A DNA stretch of 64,000 bases from a bacterium. Its GTDB lineage: Bacteria; Myxococcota_A; Bradymonadia; UBA7976; UBA1532. Below, in pieces: positions 16,693 to 23,734 of the stretch (the stretch's first letter is position 1; each line of letters begins with the position of its first letter). Location of the stretch: the NCBI GenBank assembly GCA_030426085.1, contig JAUHYW010000063.1:1-64000 (forward strand), read 5' to 3'. A program made the position numbers and the translations under genes. The notes beneath the pieces were generated by a model. That model was not told the origin of the DNA. It ran no database searches and saw nothing but the letters and a program-made list of their open reading frames with translations.

Positions 16693-17847
16693 TCAATCGG
16701 CCGTGCAGTCGCCGATGCCCTCCACATCGGTGAAGCTGATCTCTTCGAATCCCACCGTCAGATCGGGCTCGGCCGAGTTGGTGTAGGCGATCATGCCCAC
16801 CAGCAGCGTCGGCGGCAGGTCGTCGCGCAGGAACGACTCGGCGAGCTGCCACTCACCGCCCTCGATCGGGCGCTTGTACATATGGAAGTCGAACCCGAGC
16901 CGGCAGATGCGCAGCTCGGCGTCGCTGCCGTGGGGCCAGGGGGGGCCGATGAAGGTGCTGCGGCCGTCGACGGTGGTCTTGGTCTCGACCGACAGGTCGT
17001 CGACGTCGCGGCCGACGACGACGAAGACGTAGTTCTCGGGCGGGCTCTGGGGGTCGCGGGCCATGAGGCCGCCGATGTGCACGAGCTGGTCGGGCGGCTC
17101 GGCGGGCGCGCTGCGCCGGCGGGCGCGGACCCGGGCGGTGACCCGGAAGTCGCCGGTGATCGTCTGGTGCACCAGCGGGCCGGCGCTGCGGTCGAACCAC
17201 AGGCCGCGGCCGATCGGGGTGATCCACAGCGCGCCGTCGCGCACCTCGTCGTCGAAGAGCTGGGGGTTGAGCCGCTGCCAGAAGCGGCCGAGCGGGCCCT
17301 GTTCGAAGTCGTCGTCTCGGGCCGGGCCGTCGAACGGGGCCATGTCGGGCTCGGCGTCCACCGCGAGGTCGGGCTCGGCGTCCACCGCGAGGTCGGGGGT
17401 CATGTCGATCTCGGCGTCCCAGATGGGGATGAACCGGTCGGGACCCCCGTCGAGGGCGAGGTCGGGGGCGGCGTCGAGGGCGAGGTCGGGGGCGGCGTCG
17501 AGGGCGAGATCGGGGGTCGCGTCGAGGGCGAGGTCGGGCGGGGTCGCGTCGAGCGCGAGGTCCGGCGGGGTCGCGTCGGGCATGGCGTCCGGCAGGGCGT
17601 CCGGCAGGGCGTCGGCTGCCATCGCGTCGATCGGCGCGGTGTCGGGTCGGCCGTCGGTCATGGCGTCCGCGGCGTCCGCTGTGGCGTCGGCGCCGGCGTC
17701 GGCGTCAGCGTCCATGGCATCCGGGGGGCCGTCGCCGCCCCGGTCGACCGGGCGGGCGTCGGGTGGGTCGGCGTCGAGGCCGTCGACGGGCTCGGCGGGG
17801 CAGCCGGTGAGGGCGAGCGCGAGCAGCGCCGGCAGGGTGGCGCGCAT
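16693..17847 (-). CDS. Lipoprotein with repetitive linker and DUF1349/LamG-like domain
   Basis: A 384-residue lipoprotein. The lipobox is LTGC (Cys16). A ~160-residue low-complexity linker is rich in Asp/Ala/Pro and built from PDLALDA-type octapeptides. The C-terminal ~200 residues start DDDFEQGPLGRFWQRLNP and contain HQTITGDFRVTARVRA, HIGGLMARDPQ and VGFEEISFTDV, matching the outline of DUF1349/concanavalin-like jelly rolls that bind carbohydrate. The ATG overlaps the TGA of the LysR gene (TGATG), implying translational coupling and shared control. The linker probably spans the periplasm or surface layer. Confidence 0.8.
   Translation of the reverse strand: MRATLPALLALALTGCPAEPVDGLDADPPDARPVDRGGDGPPDAMDADADAGADATADAADAMTDGRPDTAPIDAMAADALPDALPDAMPDATPPDLALDATPPDLALDATPDLALDAAPDLALDAAPDLALDGGPDRFIPIWDAEIDMTPDLAVDAEPDLAVDAEPDMAPFDGPARDDDFEQGPLGRFWQRLNPQLFDDEVRDGALWITPIGRGLWFDRSAGPLVHQTITGDFRVTARVRARRRSAPAEPPDQLVHIGGLMARDPQSPPENYVFVVVGRDVDDLSVETKTTVDGRSTFIGPPWPHGSDAELRICRLGFDFHMYKRPIEGGEWQLAESFLRDDLPPTLLVGMIAYTNSAEPDLTVGFEEISFTDVEGIGDCTAD
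17344..17574 (-). repeat. 24/27-bp coding repeats (PDLALDA linker)
   Basis: Two 24-bp units at 17344-17391 encode AEPDLAVD-type repeats. Three 24-bp units (17449-17472, 17473-17496, 17497-17520) and two 27-bp units (17521-17547, 17548-17574) encode PDLALDAA, PDLALDAT and PPDLALDAT. All lie inside the lipoprotein linker and are in frame. Confidence 0.9.
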
Positions 17848-18779
17848 CAATGGCCCTCGATGCGGGCGGCGAGCGCCTCGCCGATGGCGAGCACGGTGCG
17901 CCGCAGCCAGCGGTGTCCGGCGTCGGTCTCGAGGTAGTCGGGCCACGCGAGGCTGACGGTGTAGGTCATCGGGCTCCCCAGCGGGGGGTCGAAGAGCGCC
18001 ACCGGCCACCGCTCGGCGAAGGCGTGGGCGGCGCTGCGGGGCACGGTCACGATCAGGTCGCTGTCGACCACCAGGGCCGGTGCGACGAGGAAGTAGGGGG
18101 TGCAGCCGACGACCCGCCGCTGCACGCCGAGGGCTTCGAGCCGGCGGTCGATGGGGTAGTCGCCGCGCCCGGTGAGCCGGGTGACCGCGTGCGGCCAGCG
18201 GGCGTAGGCCGCCGGGTCGATCGGGCCGTCGAGGATCGGGTGCCCCGCCCGCACCATGCCCACCATGCGCTCGTCGAGCAGCGGGGCGGTGCTCATGTCG
18301 GCCGGCACGTCCCACGGGCCGATGATCGCCAGCTCGACGTCGCCGCTGCGCAGCCGCTCCCAGACGCGGTCGATCTCGAGGTGGGCCACGTCGAGGGTCA
18401 GCCCGGGGCCGGCGTCGGCCAGCCGGGCGAACAGGGTCGGCATCAGGCTGATGCTGTACGAGTCGAGGCAGGCGACCCGGAACGTGCGCTCGGCCTCGCC
18501 GGGCACGAAGTCCTCGTCCCCGGCGAGCAGGTGGTCGATGCCCCGCAGCGCGGCCCGCAGCGGCCCGGCGAGCGCCTCGGCCCGGGGGGTGGCGACCATG
18601 CGGGTGCCGCTGCGCACCAGCACCGGGTCGTCGAGCGCGTCCCGCAGGCGGCGCAGGGTCTGGCTCATCGCCGACTGGGTCACCCCGAGCCGGCGCGCGG
18701 TGCGGGTGACGTGGCGCTCTTCGAGCAGCACGTCGAGCGCGACGAGCAGGTTGGCGTCGATCTGGCTCAGGCGCGGCAT
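17847..18779 (-). CDS. LysR-family transcriptional regulator
   Basis: A 310-residue regulator. The N-terminal winged HTH (residues ~5-62) reads DANLLVALDVLLEERHVT, RTARRLGVTQSAMSQTLRRL, RDALDDPVLVR. The effector domain begins near FRVACLDS and has the periplasmic-binding-protein-like pattern of NodD/NahR-type members (PTLFARLADAGPGLTL). The ATG at 18779 gives the usual MPRLSQIDANLL start. It is divergent from the SDR gene across a 152-bp gap, the classic LTTR arrangement, and overlaps the lipoprotein start downstream (TGATG). It likely autoregulates and controls the SDR gene. Confidence 0.9.
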   Translation of the reverse strand: MPRLSQIDANLLVALDVLLEERHVTRTARRLGVTQSAMSQTLRRLRDALDDPVLVRSGTRMVATPRAEALAGPLRAALRGIDHLLAGDEDFVPGEAERTFRVACLDSYSISLMPTLFARLADAGPGLTLDVAHLEIDRVWERLRSGDVELAIIGPWDVPADMSTAPLLDERMVGMVRAGHPILDGPIDPAAYARWPHAVTRLTGRGDYPIDRRLEALGVQRRVVGCTPYFLVAPALVVDSDLIVTVPRSAAHAFAERWPVALFDPPLGSPMTYTVSLAWPDYLETDAGHRWLRRTVLAIGEALAARIEGH

Positions 18780-18784
18780 GGGGC

Positions 18785-18891
18785 CATCATCAGCGCTGCT
18801 GATTCGCACATCAATACAATCACGTACCCTTGTGGCCCGGGAGCGCGTATCTCATTGCGTGTCGCGGCGATGCCCGCCGCCCATCATCAGC
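18785..18891. promoter_or_regulatory. LysR-SDR divergent control region
   Basis: CATCATCAGC occurs twice, at 18785-18794 and 18882-18891. The first copy overlaps the dyad ATCAGC-GCT-GCTGAT (18789-18803), only 10 bp from the LysR start, the expected position for an autoregulatory LTTR site. An AT-rich stretch at ~18807-18830 (CACATCAATACAATCACGTA) could hold the promoters. No T-N11-A box is unambiguous. Confidence 0.5.
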
Positions 18892-18931
18892 CGACCGCCC
18901 GCTTCCACGGGCCACACTCAGGAGAGACATC

Positions 18932-19687
18932 ATGGCTGCCCGCACCGACCTCGTCGCCCTCGTCACCGGCGCCAACCGCGGCCTCGGCCTCGAGACCAGC
19001 CGCCAGCTCGCCGCCGAGGGGGTCACCGTCATCATGGCCGGCCGCGAGTGGGCGGCGATCGAGGCCGCCGCCGAGGGGCTGCGGTCCGAGGGTCACGCGG
19101 TCCTGCCGGCGGTGCTCGAGGTCACCGACGGCGCCCAGATCGAGGCCCTGCGCAAGAAGATCGAGGCCGACTTCGGCCGGCTCGACATCCTGATCAACAA
19201 CGCGGGGATCATCACCGGCGAGCACTTCGGCGAGAACAGCGTCCGCCACATCGCCGGCGACGCGCTGCGGCAGACCTTCGAGGTGAACCTCTTCGCCCCG
19301 ATCGCGCTGACCCAGGCCCTGCTGCCGCTCATCGAGAAGGCCCCCGCCGGGCGCATCGTGAACCTGTCGAGCATCCTCGGCTCGCTGACGGTCAACCGGG
19401 GCTGGGATCAGCCGGGCTTCTCGGACTACGCCGACTTCAAGCCGACCGCCTACGACGCCTCGAAGGCCGCGCTGAACATGTTCACCGTGCACCTCGCCGC
19501 GGCGCTGCGCGACACGAACATCAAGGTGAACGCGGCCCACCCCGGCTGGGTGAAGACCGATCTGGGCGGCGACGCGGCGCCGATGGAGGTCGTCGACGGG
19601 GCGAAGACCAGCGTCGCCCTGGCCCTGCTCGACGCCGACGGGCCCACCGGCGAGTTCATCCACCTCGGCGAGGAGCTGCCCTGGTAG
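18932..19687 (+). CDS. Short-chain dehydrogenase/reductase
   Basis: A 251-residue classical SDR. TGANRGLG (residues 12-19) is the cofactor-binding turn. DILINNAG is the NNAG structural motif. The catalytic set is Asn in VNLF, Ser in NLSS, and YDASK with Tyr174 and Lys178. PGWVKTDLGG follows at the expected place. The sequence resembles carbonyl-reductase-like members that remove ketones and aldehydes with NADPH, though the substrate is not evident. The ATG at 18932 follows GGAGAG. It is monocistronic, followed by a terminator-like hairpin. The divergent LysR gene suggests inducible control. Confidence 0.92.
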   Translation: MAARTDLVALVTGANRGLGLETSRQLAAEGVTVIMAGREWAAIEAAAEGLRSEGHAVLPAVLEVTDGAQIEALRKKIEADFGRLDILINNAGIITGEHFGENSVRHIAGDALRQTFEVNLFAPIALTQALLPLIEKAPAGRIVNLSSILGSLTVNRGWDQPGFSDYADFKPTAYDASKAALNMFTVHLAAALRDTNIKVNAAHPGWVKTDLGGDAAPMEVVDGAKTSVALALLDADGPTGEFIHLGEELPW

Positions 19688-19707
19688 TCGCCCCCCGCAC
19701 GCGCGGT

Positions 19708-19741
19708 GCACGGCCCCGTTGCTCCCGCGGCGGGGCCGTGC
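19708..19741 (+). terminator. Rho-independent-like terminator
   Basis: An 11-bp perfect stem, GCACGGCCCCG (19708-19718) with CGGGGCCGTGC (19731-19741), and a 12-base loop lie 20 bp after the SDR stop. Only a short TTT follows, offset by three bases, so efficiency is uncertain. Confidence 0.55.
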
Positions 19742-19768
19742 CAGTTTCGGGGCCATGTGTGCGCCCTC

Positions 19769-20176
19769 ATGAGCATCGCCGGCCGCTGCCGCCTCTACGG
19801 GCTGGTGTGGTGGATCGCCGCCCTGATCCTCGCCGCCCGGGCCCGCCCGTTCTTCGGGCCGGACGGGCTGTGGATGGAGGACGCCCTCATCGCGCTGGGC
19901 GCGGCGGTCGTGATCGGGGTCGCCAAGGGCGGCTCGGTGATGCGCCGGGCGGCGGAGAAGGCCCGGGGGCGCATCATCCGCCGGGGGGCGACCGCGCCGC
20001 CGTGGTCGGTCTTCGAGCCGCAGGTGATCGCGCTGATCGGGGTGATGATGGCCCTCGGCTTCGCCATCCGGCTGGCGCCCTACCCCGAGCAGTACCGGAT
20101 GTGGGCGGTGGGCGTCCTCTACCCCGGCGTGGCCCTGGCGCTGCTGATCGGCTCGGCCCCGCTGCTGAGGGGCTGA
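19769..20176 (+). CDS. Hypothetical inner-membrane protein
   Basis: A 135-residue protein with about four hydrophobic segments: LYGLVWWIAALILAA, ALIALGAAVVIGVAKG, VIALIGVMMALGFAIRL and WAVGVLYPGVALALLIG. Between segments two and three is an Arg-rich cytoplasmic loop (VMRRAAEKARGRIIRRG), consistent with the positive-inside rule. No family is recognised. The start is uncertain: ATG at 19769 has no clear Shine-Dalgarno, and an in-frame GTG at 19757 follows GGGG. Its stop lies 7 bp from a converging gene. Confidence 0.6.
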   Translation: MSIAGRCRLYGLVWWIAALILAARARPFFGPDGLWMEDALIALGAAVVIGVAKGGSVMRRAAEKARGRIIRRGATAPPWSVFEPQVIALIGVMMALGFAIRLAPYPEQYRMWAVGVLYPGVALALLIGSAPLLRG

Positions 20177-20183
20177 GCCGGGC

Positions 20184-21998
20184 TCAAGGCTCGGCGGCGT
20201 CGTCGAAGGCGGCCGGATCGGGCGCCGCCCGGCGGGCGTCTTCGGGGCCGATCGTGCCCCGGGCGGCCCGCTCGGCGAGGCGGCTCTCGAGCGTCGTCTG
20301 GCGGCCCGCGGCGAGCCGGTCGAGCTGCTCGGCGGCCAGGGCTTCGCTCACCGCGGCGTCGGCGATCAGGTGCTCGAAGACCGCCACGCTGCCTCCGCCC
20401 TTGCGGTGCACCAGCACCTGGGCCGACACCCCCAGCAGGCAGCGGGAGAGCGCCCGGGCGGCGGCCGGGCGGTCGTCGCCGTCGAACATCGCCAGCAGGC
20501 GCTCGACCGCGTCGACGGCGTTCTCGGCGGGCAGGCCGGCGAGCACCAGCGGGCCGGTGGAGGCCAGCTCGAGCGCGGCCGGGGCGCCGGGCTCGTCCAG
20601 GTCGCCGATGACGACGACGTCCGGCTCGTCGCGGCGGACGGCGGCCAGCGCGTCGGCGAGGTCGTCGGCGTGCGGGCCGATCTCCCGCTGCACCACCAGC
20701 GCCCGATCGCTCTCGTGCACGTAGCCCACCGGGTCTTCGAGGGTGACGACGTGCACTGGCCGGCTGCGGTTGATGTGATCCACGAGGGCGGCGAGCGTCG
20801 TCGAGCGGCCCGACCCGCGAGGCCCCGAGACCAGGATGAGCCCCCGGGGGCGCCCGGTCAGCGCGACGAGGGCCGGCGGCACGCCGAGCTGGGACGCGGT
20901 GGGCACCCGCAGCGGGATCGAGCGCACCGTGGCCCCGACCCCCCGGGTGTCGCGGCTCAGCCGGATGCGGAAGCGGGCGACGTCGCTGATCTCGTGGGTC
21001 AGCTCGAAGGTGTGGGCGTCCTCGAAGCCGGCGAGCAGCGCCGGGCGGGGCACGAGGCCCAGCACCAGATCGAAGACCTCCTCCGGGCCGAGCGGGCCGC
21101 TGTCGGTGAGCGGGATCAGGGCCCCGTCGATGCGCCACCGGGCGATCTGCCCCGCGGCCAGGTGCAGCTCGCTGGCGCCCTCGGCCACCATGCGCCGCAG
21201 CACCGTCTCGAGCCGCGAGCCGCCCAGATCGAGCAGCGCGTCGAGCTCGCCCCGGCCCGGCGTGGATTCGAAGCCGGCCCCGCCCGCGCCGCGCATGGTC
21301 GCCTCGAAGTAGTCGGCGGTGATGGCCGCCAGCCGCACCTTCAGCCCCGGGAGCTGCCGCCGGATGCGCTCGAGCACCTCGGGGTCGAGCGCGTCCACGC
21401 AGCCGATGCGCACCGTATCGTCGGCCAGATCGAGCGGCACCACCCGATGTCGGATCTGGAAGTCCACCGGCAGCAGGCCCCGGGCCTCGGCCGAGGGCGC
21501 GGCGACGACGTCCCCCAGCTCGGGCAGCGGGATGCGGCGGCTGGCGGCGAACAGCCGCTCGGCGAGCGTGCGGCACATGACGAGCCCGAAGTAGGGGTGG
21601 GCCAGCAGCATGGCGTGGAACTCGTGGGCCGAGAACCGCAGCACGATGGCCCCCCCGTCGGCGTAGACGCTCGCCGAGCGCGGCCGCTGCAGCAGCACCC
21701 CCATCTCGCCGATGCTGGCCGGGGGCGAGATCCGGGCCAGCACCAGCGGCGGCCCCCCGTCGAGGCTCTCGCTCTCGCCCCCGTCGAGCACCACCGTCGC
21801 CCCGCCCTCGACGAGCAGCAGGAAGGCGTCCGACGGCGCGTCCTGCCGGGCGAGCGCGTCGTCGTGGCCGTAGCGCAGCAGCTCGGCCCGCTCGGCGACC
21901 GCTTCGAGGCTCTCCCGATCGAGGCCGTGGAAGAGCGGCGAGCGCCCGAGCACTTCGATGACCTGCTCGAAGTAGGTGGTGATCGAGAGGGTCTGCAT
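20184..21998 (-). CDS. Cyclic-nucleotide-binding, degenerate PilT/GspE-like ATPase
   Basis: A 604-residue protein. Residues ~15-150 form a cNMP-binding-like domain (GGATVVLDGG, then ISPPASIGEMGVLLQRPRSASV with a cassette-like RPRSA). Residues ~170-250 look like a GspE/MshE N-terminal domain (RHRVVPLDLADDTVRIGCVD). The rest is a secretion-ATPase core. Its P-loop reads SGPRGSGRSTT, with the catalytic Lys replaced by Arg398. The Walker B region is VVVIGDLDEP in place of GE.RD, and the His-box His is replaced by Pro in ASTGPLVLAGL. It probably has no normal ATPase activity and may be a cNMP-responsive regulator of pili, secretion or gliding. No pilus genes are nearby. Confidence 0.8.
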   Translation of the reverse strand: MQTLSITTYFEQVIEVLGRSPLFHGLDRESLEAVAERAELLRYGHDDALARQDAPSDAFLLLVEGGATVVLDGGESESLDGGPPLVLARISPPASIGEMGVLLQRPRSASVYADGGAIVLRFSAHEFHAMLLAHPYFGLVMCRTLAERLFAASRRIPLPELGDVVAAPSAEARGLLPVDFQIRHRVVPLDLADDTVRIGCVDALDPEVLERIRRQLPGLKVRLAAITADYFEATMRGAGGAGFESTPGRGELDALLDLGGSRLETVLRRMVAEGASELHLAAGQIARWRIDGALIPLTDSGPLGPEEVFDLVLGLVPRPALLAGFEDAHTFELTHEISDVARFRIRLSRDTRGVGATVRSIPLRVPTASQLGVPPALVALTGRPRGLILVSGPRGSGRSTTLAALVDHINRSRPVHVVTLEDPVGYVHESDRALVVQREIGPHADDLADALAAVRRDEPDVVVIGDLDEPGAPAALELASTGPLVLAGLPAENAVDAVERLLAMFDGDDRPAAARALSRCLLGVSAQVLVHRKGGGSVAVFEHLIADAAVSEALAAEQLDRLAAGRQTTLESRLAERAARGTIGPEDARRAAPDPAAFDDAAEP

Positions 21999-22128
21999 CG
22001 GCGCTCCGCGTCTCGGGGCGGTCGGGCCCGCCGTGGTGGGGCAGGATCGTCGGTGGCCCGTCCGCCGTCAACCCGGGCCGCGCGCCCGGCGGGCCGCGGG
22101 CGCGCTTCGCGTCGGGGCCGGGCCGCGG

Positions 22129-22134
22129 TACACT
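22129..22134 (+). promoter_or_regulatory. -10-like TACACT, possible leaderless start
   Basis: GCGGTACACT ends 6 bases before the ATG at 22141, so transcription would begin at or next to the start codon. No Shine-Dalgarno is present, which fits a leaderless mRNA. Confidence 0.45.
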
Positions 22135-22140
22135 CGCGCC

Positions 22141-22653
22141 ATGACCGAGCTGTTCCACACCCCCCGCCTCTCCGTCCGGCGCATCACGCCGGATGACTTC
22201 GATGCCATGTATGCCACCTACGCCGATCCGGATGCCATGCGGTGGGTGGACGACGGCCAGCCGATCTCGCCCGAAGACTGCCGCCGCTGGATCGACGTGA
22301 CCCTGCGCAACTATGCCACCCGAGGCTATGGCATGTCGGCGCTGTGTCTGCGCGAGGGCGGGGCGATCGTCGGCTTCTGCGGGCTGGTGCACCCCGGGGG
22401 GCAGGCCGAGGCCGAGATCAAGTACGCGCTGCGCCGGGCGCATTGGGGCCGGGGCTTCGCCACCGAGGCGGCGGTGGGCATGCTGGCGTATGGCGTACGC
22501 GAGCTGGGCATCGAGCGGGTCATCGCGACCATCGCCCCGGCGAACGTGGCCTCGCAGCGGGTGCTGGAGAAGGCGGGCATGGTGTCGGCCGGCGTGCGGC
22601 TCGATGAGCACGGGCAGCCGACGGCGGTCTACCGCTGGGCGGCGGCCGGGTGA
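22141..22653 (+). CDS. GNAT-family N-acetyltransferase (RimJ/RimL-like)
   Basis: A 170-residue acetyltransferase. It opens TPRLSVRRITPDDFDAM, typical of the Acetyltransf_3/RimJ-RimL subgroup. The acetyl-CoA site is AHWGRGFATEAAVGML, and the C-terminal motif NVASQRVLEKAGM is the standard N-x-x-S-x-x-V/L-x-E-K-x-G-F/M signature. The acceptor could be a protein N-terminus or a small molecule. The ATG at 22141 lacks a ribosome-binding site, and the -10-like TACACT abuts it. ApaH lies 72 bp downstream on the same strand, with its own possible promoter (TAGGCT, 22682-22687). Confidence 0.9.
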   Translation: MTELFHTPRLSVRRITPDDFDAMYATYADPDAMRWVDDGQPISPEDCRRWIDVTLRNYATRGYGMSALCLREGGAIVGFCGLVHPGGQAEAEIKYALRRAHWGRGFATEAAVGMLAYGVRELGIERVIATIAPANVASQRVLEKAGMVSAGVRLDEHGQPTAVYRWAAAG

Positions 22654-22725
22654 CCCCTCGCGCTGGGGGGCGGCGGTCCGGTAGGCTGCGGGCCCTTCGA
22701 GGATCGGTGGAGCGACGAGGCGTCC

Positions 22726-23547
22726 GTGGCGACCTATGCGATCGGCGACGTTCAGGGCTGCTGGCAGAGCCTGCGCACCCTCCTCGAGCACATCGAGTTC
22801 GACCGCCTGCGCGACCGGCTGCTCTTCCTGGGTGATCTGGTCAACCGGGGGCCGGGCTCGCTGGAGGTGCTGCGCTTCGTCTCGGGGCTGGGCGCGGCCG
22901 GGCTGGCGGTGCTGGGCAACCACGATCTGCACCTGCTCGGGCGCGCGGTGGGCAGCCGCTCGCTGCGCCGGGGCGATACGCTCCAGGCGGTGCTCGAGGC
23001 GACCGATCGCCACCGCCTGCTCGACTGGCTGCGCCGGCAGCCGCTGCTTCACGAAGAGGGCGATTGGATCATGATGCACGCCGGGCTGCTGCCGGCGTGG
23101 GATCTGGACACCGCCCGGGCGGCGGCCCGGCGCCTGGAGGGCCAGCTCCGGGGGTCCGACTGGCGGGACGCGCTGCACCGGCTGGGCGGCAAGGTGCCCC
23201 TGGACTGGAGCGCGGCCGACGAGCCGGGGCGCGATCGGCTGGCCCTGGGCGCGCTGACCCGGCTGCGCTGCGTCGACGTGCGGGGGCGGCCGGCGTTCGG
23301 CTACTCGGGGCCGCCCGACCACCGGATGGAGGGGCTGCGGCCGTGGTACACCGCCCGCCCGCTGCCCCCGCCGGGGCGGCAGTGGCTCTTCGGCCACTGG
23401 GCGGCCCACGGCTTCGGCGCGGTGCGCGGGGGCTACGCGCTGGACTCGGCCTGCATCTGGGGCGGCCTGCTGAGCGCGCTGCGCCTGGACGATCAGCGGG
23501 TGTTCCAGGTGCCGCCGGCCCGCGGTGATCGGGTGCTGCGCCCGTGA
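22726..23547 (+). CDS. apaH: Symmetrical bis(5'-nucleosyl)-tetraphosphatase
   Basis: A 273-residue calcineurin-like phosphoesterase, close to the ~280 residues of known ApaH. It hydrolyses Ap4A to two ADP. Metal-site motifs are GDVQGC (residues 7-12), GDLVNRGPGS, GNHDLHLLG and MMHAGLLPAWD. GHWAAHG supplies the last His. ApaH-typical DVQGC and NRGPGS distinguish it from PrpA/PrpB phosphatases. The GTG at 22726 follows GACGAGG by 5 bases. In enterobacteria apaH sits with ksgA; here it stands apart. It probably controls Ap4A and the decapping of Np4-capped RNA. Confidence 0.93.
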   Translation: MATYAIGDVQGCWQSLRTLLEHIEFDRLRDRLLFLGDLVNRGPGSLEVLRFVSGLGAAGLAVLGNHDLHLLGRAVGSRSLRRGDTLQAVLEATDRHRLLDWLRRQPLLHEEGDWIMMHAGLLPAWDLDTARAAARRLEGQLRGSDWRDALHRLGGKVPLDWSAADEPGRDRLALGALTRLRCVDVRGRPAFGYSGPPDHRMEGLRPWYTARPLPPPGRQWLFGHWAAHGFGAVRGGYALDSACIWGGLLSALRLDDQRVFQVPPARGDRVLRP

Positions 23548-23605
23548 GCCCGAGCCGGCGATCACGGGGCCGCCAGAGCCCGCTCGACGGCCGACATCGG
23601 GGGAA

Positions 23606-23659
23606 GGTCACCGTTCGGTCACGGCCCCCTCGACAGCGGCCGGGCGGCCGGCGTATGCT
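23606..23659 (+). promoter_or_regulatory. Putative promoter and repeated site upstream of the ATPase pair
   Basis: TCGACA (23630-23635) and TATGCT (23654-23659), separated by 18 bp, form a plausible sigma-70 promoter 75 bp ahead of the ATG at 23735. Immediately upstream, GGTCAC is directly repeated at 23606-23611 and 23617-23622, an 11-bp period (one helical turn), as expected for an activator or repressor site. Confidence 0.5.
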
Positions 23660-23734
23660 GCCCGCCCGCGAGCCCTCCCGGACGAAGCGCTCGCTCGGGA
23701 CCTCCGAAGCCATCGTTCGACCGACCGGAGCACG

